Of a stretch of DNA of 53,456 nt, positions 16,746 through 26,600 are shown piece after piece. The stretch spans positions 1 to 53,456 of the forward strand of contig JAGKTT010000032.1 in the NCBI GenBank assembly GCA_021153285.1. Direction: 5' to 3'. Made by a program: the position numbers and the translations under genes. How positions within the stretch are numbered: the first letter of the stretch is position 1; each line of letters starts with the position of its first letter. The stretch is from Bacteroidia bacterium. GTDB taxonomy: Bacteria > Bacteroidota > Bacteroidia > Bacteroidales > UBA932. The notes under the pieces are model-generated. The model made no database searches and was not told the origin of the DNA. It saw only the letters and a program-made list of their open reading frames with translations.

Positions 16746-16825
16746 TCAAATATTTTCAGAATCATTGAGGTTTGGCACGTCATATGAAAAAGGGCATTTC
16801 ACAAGAATAATATGAACCCTTAAAA

Positions 16826-17050
16826 ATGACTGCAATGAGCAATTTCATCGAGGATTATCTACAGAATCCATCTCAGGCAATTTCTTCAGCACGAGAGCGT
16901 GCAGACCGCAGATTCAGCTTTGACTCATTCGATGAGCAACAGATATATAAAGAAATGGCATCGCCGGAATTTCATCTCTATGAAGCAATGGTGATGTCTG
17001 ATACCAACGAAAATACGCCACGGACAGGCGCTTATGCTGTCGTGGCGTAA
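16826..17050 (+). CDS. Small hypothetical protein
   Basis: This 74-residue ORF (MTAMSNFIEDYLQNPSQAIS and on) is mostly polar and probably helical, with no signal peptide, membrane segment or known motif. A start at the second Met (16835) is equally possible. It is the only open frame between two well-supported genes, and the 3' end of the ORF folds into a strong hairpin (17014-17049). I do not recognise it; it may be a real small gene or a chance ORF. Confidence 0.35.
   Translation: MTAMSNFIEDYLQNPSQAISSARERADRRFSFDSFDEQQIYKEMASPEFHLYEAMVMSDTNENTPRTGAYAVVA
17014..17049. terminator. Terminator-like hairpin at the end of the small ORF
   Basis: A 13-bp stem with one bulged G (TACGCCAC and GACAG on the left, CTGTC and GTGGCGTA on the right) has a 9-base loop. 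It lies between the small ORF and the convergent deacetylase gene. There is an AT-rich but not pure T tail (ATATTATTTAT), so terminator strength is uncertain. Confidence 0.55.
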
Positions 17051-17074
17051 TATTATTTATGGATTGAACGGATC

Positions 17075-18916
17075 CTATAGTGCCGGAAGGATATGTTTCC
17101 AGATCAGATTGATCTCTCCTTGCATATCCGTGATATTCGCAGTGGTCACCACCACTGCATTTTTATCCGGTATCACTATGATATATTGACCGTTGGCTCC
17201 GTCCGCGCGGAAGGCGTTATTGCGGCATCTCCACATCTGGTAGCCGTAGCCTTGGAGCCAGTCGCTGGTCTTGACGATATTCTTTGGGAGCTGCGGGATC
17301 ATATCTGAGTTGATGCCTGCCATAACACTTTGAACCTGAGCGGATGAAGCTTCCTCTACCCACCATTGTGGAACAATCTGTCTTCCATTGAACTTTCCTT
17401 TTTGTAGCAGCATCTGACCCATCTTGGCCAGATCCTCTGTCTTGAGATAAAGCCCCCATCCTCCAGTGTTGATGCCTTGAGCACTTTCCGCCCAGCTTAC
17501 ATTATTGATTCCAAGAGGTCTGAACAGTCTTGGATAGAGATAGTCTGTGAGCTTTTCCCCTGTGTATTTCTGGACGATGGCAGAAAGCATATAGGTTCCG
17601 AGGCTGTTGTAACAATAGATTGTTCCAGGCTTATGTGTTACAGGATGTGAAAGAAATACTTTTCTCCAGTCTTCCTCTGATGACCACGCAAGGCGTGTCG
17701 GGTCGGTACTGTGGCCGCAATTCATTGTAAGAAGATCCTTTACGGTCATTGCCAGAAGATTCTCATCCGGTTTTTCCGGAAGATATTCAGGGAAAATATC
17801 CGCCACCTTGTCTTCAAGCTTGAAGTAGCCCTCGGAAATGGCGAATCCGACTGCCATTGAAGTGAATGTCTTGCTGACGGAGTTCAGGATATGAGGCTCG
17901 TTTTCCTTTCCATCACCCATCCACTTTTCATAAATGACATTGCCGTCCTTCAGTATCATTATACTGTGCAGATCCTGCTTCTCCTTTGTCACAGCAGCAA
18001 GGTATTTTTCCGCGGCTTTCTTCATCTTGGCCGATGCCTCTGCACGCGGAAGCTGTTTTGTAAGATAGTTGATGTCAATGAGATTGATGCCTCTTTCTTC
18101 GATTGCCTTCTTTACTTCAGGACTTTTCAGAAGATCTGTAATTCCTTGACGGTCAATTGCTACGTTTTCATATCCGACGTGCATTACAGTCTGCATCTCC
18201 GAGTCATCATATGCGGGATGCTCGAGGAACAGATAACGTTTGCCTTTCTCCATCTTGTTCAAGGTCTTGATGAAGCTTGCGATCTTTTCCTCGGTAGTGG
18301 CTTTAGGCCCGGTGAATCCTACATATGTGAATTCGTATTGTTCTCCTGCACCAGCTCTGTCTATTGAAGGCAGTCCGTATTCTTCGGAAAGTCTCTGAAC
18401 GATTTCAAGAACCTCAGGACTGAATCCTGTGGACATCATATGCCCGGAAATATGGCTTATCTGTGGGATGTTCTTCAAAGCAAGCTCGATCTGGGCACGG
18501 AATTCCTGCTCGATCTCCTTGAGGTCGAATCTTGAGGCGTTTTCAATGACCGACTGTCCCGGATACGCCGGGTTACGTCCCATCATAGGGAAGAAATAGC
18601 CGTTTTCATCCACAAGGGATGGACAATGAGTCAATGGCCTCCATTTCACATTCTCCCATTCGCTGGTTATGGCAAGATGGATTCCGACGTCTAGTCCCGG
18701 ATTTTCTTTCAGCATCTTGACCGCTTCCGGAAACCAGGGGCCTACAGCAAGTACCTCCACGGAGGTGGCAATACCGTTCTTGTATGTGTCGATGCTGGCT
18801 GCGTTTACTGAATGCAAGGCACCCATATCATCGATTCTGATGACCAGATCCTGGGCCTGTGCGGATATGCCGGCCGTCAATAAGGCTGCGGCAGTGAAGA
18901 TTTTCAATGATTTCAT
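17075..18916 (-). CDS. Secreted ChbG/YdjC-type carbohydrate deacetylase fused to a beta-lactamase-fold serine hydrolase
   Basis: The 613-residue protein has a signal peptide (1-21, ending AQAQ). A ChbG/HpnK-like metal-dependent deacetylase domain follows (about 22-290), with the metal ligands suggested by RIDDMG, GIHLAIT and SHISGHMMS. After it comes a class C beta-lactamase-fold domain (about 305-613) with SxxK (SVSKTF, about 345) and YxN (YNS, about 436). Members of the second fold are often esterases or transacylases rather than antibiotic-degrading. The first domain type removes N-acetyl groups from chito-oligosaccharides in other bacteria. The combination suggests a periplasmic enzyme removing acyl groups from a glycan. 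No frameshift joins the halves; the reading frame is continuous. It has its own -7 element upstream. Confidence 0.85.
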   Translation of the reverse strand: MKSLKIFTAAALLTAGISAQAQDLVIRIDDMGALHSVNAASIDTYKNGIATSVEVLAVGPWFPEAVKMLKENPGLDVGIHLAITSEWENVKWRPLTHCPSLVDENGYFFPMMGRNPAYPGQSVIENASRFDLKEIEQEFRAQIELALKNIPQISHISGHMMSTGFSPEVLEIVQRLSEEYGLPSIDRAGAGEQYEFTYVGFTGPKATTEEKIASFIKTLNKMEKGKRYLFLEHPAYDDSEMQTVMHVGYENVAIDRQGITDLLKSPEVKKAIEERGINLIDINYLTKQLPRAEASAKMKKAAEKYLAAVTKEKQDLHSIMILKDGNVIYEKWMGDGKENEPHILNSVSKTFTSMAVGFAISEGYFKLEDKVADIFPEYLPEKPDENLLAMTVKDLLTMNCGHSTDPTRLAWSSEEDWRKVFLSHPVTHKPGTIYCYNSLGTYMLSAIVQKYTGEKLTDYLYPRLFRPLGINNVSWAESAQGINTGGWGLYLKTEDLAKMGQMLLQKGKFNGRQIVPQWWVEEASSAQVQSVMAGINSDMIPQLPKNIVKTSDWLQGYGYQMWRCRNNAFRADGANGQYIIVIPDKNAVVVTTANITDMQGEINLIWKHILPAL

Positions 18917-18936
18917 ATCTGTAGTTCTTTGATAGT

Positions 18937-18944
18937 CAAATATA
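18937..18944 (-). promoter_or_regulatory. -7 element of the deacetylase fusion gene
   Basis: TATATTTG on the minus strand matches TAnnTTTG, 20 bases before the ATG. No matching TTG is found at the usual distance, so support is partial. Confidence 0.4.
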
Positions 18945-19051
18945 CGTTTTTTATTATAGTTTCAGTATCTTTTGTGGTAGAAATTCCTGCCGGTGAACAA
19001 ATAGAAAACATAAATGAACGATAATGTAATGACTCAGAACTGTGTTTTGCT

Positions 19052-19059
19052 TAATTTTG
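19052..19059 (+). promoter_or_regulatory. -7 element of the first CE1-like esterase
   Basis: TAATTTTG matches TAnnTTTG and lies 31 bases before the ATG at 19091. No clear -33 TTG is present. Confidence 0.4.
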
Positions 19060-19090
19060 TTGCATAACACTAAAGACAAACAATGGTTTT

Positions 19091-20206
19091 ATGAGAAAGA
19101 TTATTCTTATAGTAGCCGCAATTCTTTCGTTTGCGGCAGCATCCCAGGCCCAGGGATGGTTTCGTCAGCCGACTCCGAATGATACTCTTCGTTCTACAGT
19201 CATCCTGCCGGATAATTCAGTTGTTTTTCAGATATATGCCCCAAATGCTCAGAAAGTGGCTGTTATGGGTGATCTCCCTTGGGACAAGCCGGCAGTTTTC
19301 ACTAAACAGGACAATGGTGTATGGAAGGGAAGGCTTGCAAAGATGGACGAAGGCATATATCGATACAGATTCGTAGTGGATGGTATGAATGTTTATGATC
19401 CTAAAGCTCCTGATGCAGGTGAGACATCTGCACTTCTGACCGTAGCACCAAAGGGTGACGAATTCTTTGCAATGAAGAATGTGCCTCACGGTGCTGTGGC
19501 TGAGAGATTTTATTGGTCAGATCCCCTCGGAACAATGCGTCGTCTTCACGTATGGACTCCGGCCGGATATGAGAAATCTACTGACACTCTTCCGGTTCTT
19601 TATCTTGTTCACGGAGGCGGAGATACGGATAATTCCTGGCCGGGCGTAGGTGCTGCAGGCCTTATCCTTGACAATCTTATGGCGGAAGGCAAGATGAAGC
19701 CGATGGTAGTAGTAATGCCTAACGGAACAATCGAGGTTCCGGGAGGAGATATGATGGCAGAAGTTCCTCTTTTCGCCAAAGATATGATCACCAGCATCAT
19801 TCCTTTCATCGAAGATAATTATAGAGTTTATACCGATCAGGCAAACAGGGCAATGGCTGGCCTTTCAATGGGTGGTATGGAGACTCTTGAGGTGACTCTG
19901 AATAATCCTGAAATGTTCAGCTATGTATGGGTGCTCAGTTCAAGCTTTGCTCCTGGCAATAAGGAGGTATATGAGTATGAGCGTGGACGCCTCAAGAAAG
20001 AAGCAGACCGTTACAATAAGAATTTCAAGCTTCTGGTCTTCACCCAGGGAGGTCAGTCTGATATCGCGTATAACAATTGCCGGGAAACCCTCAAGCTTTT
20101 TGATGAGGCAGGAATCAAATATGAATACAATGATGTTCCTGGTGGTCACAGCTGGACAGCCTGGAGACAGAATCTTTACGACCTTGCACCAAGACTCTTT
20201 AAATAA
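19091..20206 (+). CDS. Secreted CE1-like esterase with N-terminal E-set/CBM48-like domain
   Basis: The 371-residue protein has a signal peptide (1-20, SQAQ), then a beta-sandwich resembling CBM48/E-set (about 35-125: FQIYAPNAQKVAVMGD, GIYRYRFVVDGMNVYDP). An esterase-D/feruloyl-esterase domain (about 145-371) follows. The nucleophile Ser is in GLSMGG (about 258) and the His in GGHSWTAWR near the end. Such proteins include feruloyl and acetyl esterases acting on plant cell-wall glycans; the exact acyl group cannot be told from sequence. It is followed after 57 bases by another hydrolase gene. Confidence 0.9.
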   Translation: MRKIILIVAAILSFAAASQAQGWFRQPTPNDTLRSTVILPDNSVVFQIYAPNAQKVAVMGDLPWDKPAVFTKQDNGVWKGRLAKMDEGIYRYRFVVDGMNVYDPKAPDAGETSALLTVAPKGDEFFAMKNVPHGAVAERFYWSDPLGTMRRLHVWTPAGYEKSTDTLPVLYLVHGGGDTDNSWPGVGAAGLILDNLMAEGKMKPMVVVMPNGTIEVPGGDMMAEVPLFAKDMITSIIPFIEDNYRVYTDQANRAMAGLSMGGMETLEVTLNNPEMFSYVWVLSSSFAPGNKEVYEYERGRLKKEADRYNKNFKLLVFTQGGQSDIAYNNCRETLKLFDEAGIKYEYNDVPGGHSWTAWRQNLYDLAPRLFK

Positions 20207-20217
20207 TCCGACTTGTT

Positions 20218-20253
20218 GTCATCCCTAGCGAACGAAGTGAGTCGAGGAATCTG
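20218..20253 (+). repeat. Dispersed repeat, variant of type I
   Basis: The sequence TGTCATCCCTAGCGAACG... to ...GAGGAATCT follows the same plan as the type I copies (TGTCAT at one end, GAATCT at the other) but has its own centre. It fills most of the 57-base gap between the two esterase genes. Confidence 0.6.
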
Positions 20254-20263
20254 TTGAACTATT

Positions 20264-21091
20264 ATGAAAATGTTAAAATATGTTATCTGTGCGGCACTGA
20301 TGTTAGGTGCTGCGCAGGCTTATGCAAAGACTGAAAAAATCACCATCCAGGGCTCTGTAGGCAACCTTTCCGCTGTACTTCAGACTCCTGATGGTATTGC
20401 CGAAGGTGAAAAATGCCCTTTAGTCATTCTTATGCACGGATTTATGGGGAATAAAGATGGAATGCTTGAGAAACTGACAGCAGACAAACTGGCTCAGAAC
20501 GGAATCGCCTCCATAAAGTTTGACTTCAACGGGCACGGTGAAAGTGAAGGCCCTTTCAGCGGGATGACCGTTCCTAATGAAATAGAGGATGCCAAGCTGG
20601 TGTATGAATATGTGAAATCCCTTCCGTTTGCAGGTCCGGTCGCAATGACCGGGCATTCTCAAGGTGGAGTCGTAGCCTCAATGACGGCAGGTGATCTCGG
20701 AGCTGACAATATCAAGTGTGTAGTCCTCCTTGCTCCGGCTGCAGTCCTCAGAGACGATGCTATCCGTGGAAATACTATGGGAGCTCGTTACAATCCTCTC
20801 GATCCGCCTGAATATGTGCAGCTTTTCGGAGATAAGAAACTTGGCAGGGAATACATCAAGACAGCCTTCAGTCTCCCTATCTACGAGACCGCACAGAAAT
20901 ATACAGGGCCGGCCTGCATAATTCACGGAACAGGTGATCAGGTCGTACCTTATACTTATGGCGAAAGATACCATAACATCTGGCCTGGCAGCGAACTTCA
21001 CATCCTTCACGCTGCTGACCATATGTTCTCTAAGGAGATGCAGAAAGTAGTTGACATCACTGTCGATTTCCTTGTAAAGAATCTGAAGTAG
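20264..21091 (+). CDS. Secreted alpha/beta hydrolase, cinnamoyl-esterase-like
   Basis: The 275-residue protein has a signal peptide (about 1-21) and one alpha/beta hydrolase domain. The oxyanion region is HGFMGNKDG, the nucleophile Ser is in GHSQGG (about 128), an Asp is in HGTGDQVVP and the His is in AADHMF near the C-terminus. The layout, including the lid region between residues about 150 and 200, resembles bacterial cinnamoyl/feruloyl esterases of the Est1E/LJ0536 group. It probably acts with the CE1-like esterase upstream; a terminator follows. Confidence 0.8.
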   Translation: MKMLKYVICAALMLGAAQAYAKTEKITIQGSVGNLSAVLQTPDGIAEGEKCPLVILMHGFMGNKDGMLEKLTADKLAQNGIASIKFDFNGHGESEGPFSGMTVPNEIEDAKLVYEYVKSLPFAGPVAMTGHSQGGVVASMTAGDLGADNIKCVVLLAPAAVLRDDAIRGNTMGARYNPLDPPEYVQLFGDKKLGREYIKTAFSLPIYETAQKYTGPACIIHGTGDQVVPYTYGERYHNIWPGSELHILHAADHMFSKEMQKVVDITVDFLVKNLK

Positions 21092-21112
21092 TCGAATCTT
21101 ATTGGCATAATA

Positions 21113-21140
21113 AAAACGCCTGCAGTATAGCAGGCGTTTT
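21113..21140. terminator. Bidirectional terminator
   Basis: A perfect 11-bp inverted repeat (AAAACGCCTGC, loop AGTATA, complement) has A residues on one side and T residues on the other. It separates the esterase gene from the convergent GH3 gene. Confidence 0.9.
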
Positions 21141-21179
21141 ATTTAATGTCTTGGTGCACAATATTTTGTGAATCGTTGT

Positions 21180-23444
21180 CTAGATCTCTGTCTGGATGCT
21201 CTGACGGATGTCGTCTGATGCAGAACCTACGAGAATCTCGATCTTACCTGGCTCGAGCACCCAGCCGTTTGTCTCCATATCCCAGTGCGCAAGTTCGCTT
21301 ACAGGGAACTCAAGAGTAACTGTCTTGGTCTCACCACCCTTGAGAGAGATTCTGTCGAATGCCTCGAGCTCCTTAAGAGGACGCTCTACCTTAGAATCAA
21401 TTCTCTTCACGTAAAGCTGAGCCACCTCGTCAGCCTCCATATCTCCGAGGTTCTTGAGGTCGAATGTTACGATGATATTGTCCTTCTTGCGCTTGCAGCT
21501 GAGTGCTCCGTATTCGAAGTCAACATATGAAAGACCGTGACCGAATGCATACATTACAGGAACTTCCTTGGTTTCGAACCATCTGTAACCTACGAAGATA
21601 CCTTCTTTGTATTCAGAAACAGGCTTAGGAAGATTCTCGATGTACTCTCTGATCTGCTCAGGAGTATAACCTGTAGCATCGAGACGGTATCGGAGGGTGA
21701 AGAGGTCCTCGCCTGCGCTCTTGCCAGGGAATACGCCGAGTGCATAAGCAGGCGAATCCTCGAGCTTGTTAGGGAATGTGAATGGAAGCTTACCTGAAGG
21801 TGCGATGTCGCCGAAGAGAACCTCAGCAAGTGCTGTACCTCCTTCGAGACCGTTCCACCAGCCCTGAACGATTGCCGGAGAATATGGCTCAAGGAAACGA
21901 AGGTCTGTAGGACCACCTGAGATGAGAACTGTAGCCACGTTAGGGTTAGCCTCATAGAGAGCTTTGATAACTTCGTTCTGACCGTTAGGAAGGTCGATGT
22001 TCTTTCTGTCGCTACCCTCAGTCTCGATAGATTTGTTGGTACCACCGAAGAAGATAACCATATCAGCCTCCTTTGCGAGAGCAACTGCTTCTGCAAGAAG
22101 AGCAGGATCCGCTGGCTCGTCGGTTGAGTTTGCAACAAGTGGATTTGGAGTTGCAGGTCCGCGGCCCCACATTCTCATCTGATAGTTCTTGTAACCAGGT
22201 GCGTAAACCACCTCGATACCAGCCTCGGCAGCTCTTGCCTGAATACCCTCGAGAGGTGAGATCTCATACAGAGTCTTTACACCAGCACCGATACCTCCTG
22301 CTGCTGTTGTGAGGACAGCATTCTGGCCGATTACGGCGATCTTCTTTACGTCCTTGGCAATAGGAAGGTTACCTGTCTCGTTCTTGAGCAGGACGATAGA
22401 CTTCTGAGCGATTTCGTAAGCGATCTTCTGAGTCTCGGGCTGTGATGTCATAATTGTGTTTGCAACGTCCTCTGGAACAGGCTCGATGGCGAAACGGAGG
22501 CGAAGGATTTCGCGGACCTTTGCGTCCACTACAGCCTCGTCAAGAGCACCGTTTCTTACCGAGTCGATAAGTGCCTGTCCGAAATAGTTGTCACCTGTCA
22601 TCTGCACGCAGAGTCCGCCGAGAGCAGCTCCCATTGTGCTGTGAGTTCCACCCCAGTCAGAAACTGTCATTCCCTTGAAGCCCCACTCGTCACGAAGAAT
22701 CTCGTTGTTAAGGTGTGCGTTCTCTGAACAATAGTAACCGTTTACCTTGTTGTAGGCAGGCATAATACACATAGCGCCACCTTCTTTAACAGCAGCCTCG
22801 AATGGCTTGAGGTAGATCTCGCGCATTGTTCTTTCGTCGGCTATTACGTCTACACTACCACGGTTGGTTTCCTGGTTGTTGAGTGCATAGTGCTTGAGAC
22901 ATACAGCTGTACCTGCGTCCTGTGAACCCTTGGTGTACTCTACAGAAAGTCTTGCTGCGAGAACAGGATCCTCTGAGAGATACTCATAAGTACGGCCGCC
23001 TACAGGGAGACGCTGGATGTTGATAGCAGGGCCGAGGATGATGTCCTTTCCTCTGAGACGGCCTTCCTTACCCATTGCCCAACCGTTTTTGTATGCCATT
23101 TCCTTTGACCAGGTAGCAGCGAGTGCAGAACCGGTAGGGAAGTATGTAGCTGAGTCGAGGGTCCAGCCGAGTGGACGGAAGCCGTCACCGTTCTCCTCAC
23201 GGATACCGAAAGGACCGTCGGTGTACTTGATGTCCTGGATACCAAGACGAGGAACACCCTCGGAAGACATATTGGTCTTGCTGTGGAGCATTTCCACCTT
23301 TTCTTCAAGGCTCATCTGAGCGATGATTTCATTGATCTTTTTGTCATTGACAGTAAGTCTGTCCTGTGGTGTCATTGCACTGCCGCAGCTTGTCAGAATG
23401 GCAAGTCCGGCAAGGCAGACAAGAATGGTTGTGTAGTGTTTCAT
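21180..23444 (-). CDS. GH3 beta-glucosidase-type lipoprotein
   Basis: The 754-residue protein starts with a lipoprotein signal (LAILTSC, Cys at about 20), so it is membrane-anchored. The GH3 N-terminal barrel follows, with KHYALNNQETNR and the nucleophile Asp in MTVSDWGGTHS (about 262). The GH3 C-terminal sandwich (from about 345) and a fibronectin-III-like domain at the end (about 640-754) complete it. This is the common BglX-like three-domain layout. GH3 enzymes release non-reducing-end sugars, mostly beta-glucose or beta-xylose; this subtype is likely a beta-glucosidase. It is divergent from the GH2 operon. Confidence 0.92.
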   Translation of the reverse strand: MKHYTTILVCLAGLAILTSCGSAMTPQDRLTVNDKKINEIIAQMSLEEKVEMLHSKTNMSSEGVPRLGIQDIKYTDGPFGIREENGDGFRPLGWTLDSATYFPTGSALAATWSKEMAYKNGWAMGKEGRLRGKDIILGPAINIQRLPVGGRTYEYLSEDPVLAARLSVEYTKGSQDAGTAVCLKHYALNNQETNRGSVDVIADERTMREIYLKPFEAAVKEGGAMCIMPAYNKVNGYYCSENAHLNNEILRDEWGFKGMTVSDWGGTHSTMGAALGGLCVQMTGDNYFGQALIDSVRNGALDEAVVDAKVREILRLRFAIEPVPEDVANTIMTSQPETQKIAYEIAQKSIVLLKNETGNLPIAKDVKKIAVIGQNAVLTTAAGGIGAGVKTLYEISPLEGIQARAAEAGIEVVYAPGYKNYQMRMWGRGPATPNPLVANSTDEPADPALLAEAVALAKEADMVIFFGGTNKSIETEGSDRKNIDLPNGQNEVIKALYEANPNVATVLISGGPTDLRFLEPYSPAIVQGWWNGLEGGTALAEVLFGDIAPSGKLPFTFPNKLEDSPAYALGVFPGKSAGEDLFTLRYRLDATGYTPEQIREYIENLPKPVSEYKEGIFVGYRWFETKEVPVMYAFGHGLSYVDFEYGALSCKRKKDNIIVTFDLKNLGDMEADEVAQLYVKRIDSKVERPLKELEAFDRISLKGGETKTVTLEFPVSELAHWDMETNGWVLEPGKIEILVGSASDDIRQSIQTEI

Positions 23445-23605
23445 AAATGTGTTTAATGGTTTTATATCGTAAATATAGGTAGATTTCTTTATTTAGCCAG
23501 TCAGACAGCATTGATATGAACAAATAGGAAATAAAATGACGGAATATGCAAATATGTGTGATGAAAAATGCTTAATTTCGCAAAAATGCGAATACAGATC
23601 AGATT

Positions 23606-26600
23606 ATGAGAACAAAACTATTTTCTTCGGTTATTATGCTTCTCGGTATATGCGGATGTGCAGGAAATCCTTCCGCAGAGTACACCAGAGGTATTGGAGA
23701 GTATCCTGGAAAGGCAGATGATTACGCCGGTCCTGAGATGGTGACAGCTGGAGAATATCGTAACCTTGCACTTCATCGTGCGGCTTACCATTCTTCAAGT
23801 TATGATTATAACCTTACCGGACATCTTGCCACAGATGGAATTGTTCTTGACCGGATGCCTTATCATATCGATGTGCTTACTCATAAGGGCCCTGTCGCAA
23901 AGCGGGATAAGGAAAAGATTTTTGATGACAATACTACCAATATCAGCGTAGAGGGTGGTAATGGTGCATATCTTCTTCTTCAGATCAATGGCGAAGGTAC
24001 GGATGCAGATATACTTTCATTGAACGGTACTGCTATTTGTGATCTGGATGCTGCAAGAGGCTGGAGTGTGAAGGTATCGGCATCTGTTGATGGACTTTCC
24101 TGGGATGAACTTGAGTCATTCCGTGGCGCAAATCTTCCGGGACAGGCACGTGTAGTGATGGGGTCAGGAGGTGGATCTCAGAATGTTGCTGTGGCGTCAG
24201 GACTGAAAAATGCCCAGATGACAGAGGAAATGAAGGAATACATCCGTAAGATGGAAAGCCGTAGGAATTTTAATTTCGAGGTGGCGCTTCCTGAAGGAAA
24301 GGAGTATCGTCATTTCCGTTTTGACCTTGATGCTCCGGCAGTACAGACCTGGAATATATCAGAGATGAACTTCCTTAAGGAAGATGCCGAAGTGAGCATT
24401 CTCCCTTCTCATAATTTCACCAGTGCCTGGATGAGCCAGACTGCGGATGCAGAATGGATTTATGTGGATCTTGGAGCTGAGGCTGAGTTTGACAGTATAA
24501 AGCTTTACTGGATCTGTCCTCCTGCCGGTGGCTCGATCGAGACATCTGATGATGCGAAGAACTGGAAAAAGGTGGCTGTGCTTTCGGCCGGTGAGGATGA
24601 GATTGCAGTCAAAGGCAAAGGAAGATACGTACGTCTTTCTCTTGACGGAGCAGCCGATGGCAAGCACATCATTCTCAGCGAGATGGAGGTTTATGGAACT
24701 GGAGGTGTGACTCTCAGGGCACAGGCACAGGCTCCGGCTGAAGGCGGAAAGCTCAATCTGACAAGAGGCGGATGGAAGATCCAGAGGGCTCCTCAGACAG
24801 AAGCGGATGGCAATGCGCTTTCGACAGTCGGCTTCGATGATAAGGAGTGGATTCCTGCTACCGTACCGGGCACAGTGGCTACGTCGTATTACAATGCAGG
24901 TACAATTGCAGATATCCGTTATGATGATGACCAGCTTCAGATCTCTGAATCCTGGTTCAATTCGGATTTCTGGTATCGCAACGAGTTCGAGGTTCCGCAG
25001 GACTTTGCCGGCAGGACCATAATGCTCAACTTCGACGGAATCAACTGGAAGGCAGATGTGTTCGTCAACGGAAAGCAGGCCGGCAGAATAGAGGGATCAT
25101 ATATAAGGGGAGAATTCGACATCACCTCGCTTGTAAAGGCAGGTGAAACCAATGCCCTCGCCGTAAGGATATACAGAAATGACAACCCTGGCATCATAAA
25201 GGAACAGACAAGGCAGAGCGCCGATGTAAACGGAGGTGAAATCGGAGGAGACAATCCTACATTCCACGCAACTATCGGTTGGGACTGGATCCCTACCGTA
25301 AGAGGTCGTAACATCGGTATCTGGAATGACGTCTACATCACTTCTCACGATGGTGGAGTGACAGTGGATGACGTGTTCTTCGACACTGATATCCCTCTTC
25401 CTGAGACTTCATATGCCGACATTAAGCCGACAATCACCCTGACAAATCATAATGAGTCTGCGACTGCAGGTACAATACAGGTGAAATATGGTCCTCTTGC
25501 CTTCAGCAGTGATGTGATCCTGGCAGCCGGTCAGACAAAGGATGTGGAAATGACTCCTGTAAGACTTGACAATCCGCAGCTGTGGTGGCCTAAGGGCTAT
25601 GGAGAGCCTCATCTTTATGATGTGGAGGTGGCTTTTGTGACTGATGGAAAGATATCTGATGTGAAGAAGGTCAAGAGCGGTGTCCGTGAGATGACATATA
25701 CGATGGAAGGCGGCATTCTTGATATTTTCATAAATGGCAGAAGACTCATCGCCAACGGCGGTAACTGGGGCTTCCCTGAGATCAATCTCAACTATCGCGC
25801 ACGTGAATACGACATAGCTGTTGCTTACCACGCAGATATGAACTTCACTATGATCCGTAACTGGGTGGGTATGACAGGCGATGAGGAGTTCTACGAGGCT
25901 TGTGACCGACACGGAGTGATGATATGGCAGGACTTCTGGCTTGCAAACCCTTATGACGGACCGGATCCTTTCAATGAAAGTATGTTTGCTGCCAATGCAG
26001 TGGATTACGTCAGGAAGATCCGTAATCACCCTTCCATCGGTCTTTACTGTGGACGTAACGAAGGAAACCCTCCGCAGACATTGGATGATGAGTTGAGGCG
26101 CCTTGTTGCAGAACTGCATCCGGGACTTCATTATATTTCTAACTCTGCCTCAGGTCCTGTCAGCGGCCACGGTCCGTACAGGGCACTTCCGGTCAATGAG
26201 TATTTTGCTGCCGAGCGTGGCAAGGACCGTCTCCACAGTGAGAGAGGTATGCCGAACGTTATGACATATGAAAGTATGAGCAGGATGCTTTCTGAAGAAA
26301 ATCAATGGCCTCAGAACAGCGTATGGGGAGTCCACGACTTTACACTCGAAAATGCTCAGAGCTGTGCCACATTCAATGGAATGCTACAGACAGCATTCGG
26401 CGAAGCTTCTGACTTGAAGGAGTTTACAGAATGGGCGCAGTGGATCAATTATAACGGCTACCGCGCTATGTACGAGTCAAGAAGCTGGAACAGAAAGGGT
26501 CTGATCATATGGATGAGCCACTCTTGCTGGCCGTCTATGGTATGGCAGACCTATGACTACTATTTCGAGCCTACTGCTGCCTACTTCGGAGCGAAGAAGG

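Noticed and set aside
17075..18916. The deacetylase and beta-lactamase domains as two genes merged by a sequencing error
   Set aside because: The frame is continuous through a plausible helical linker with no frameshift, stop or start signal at the junction.
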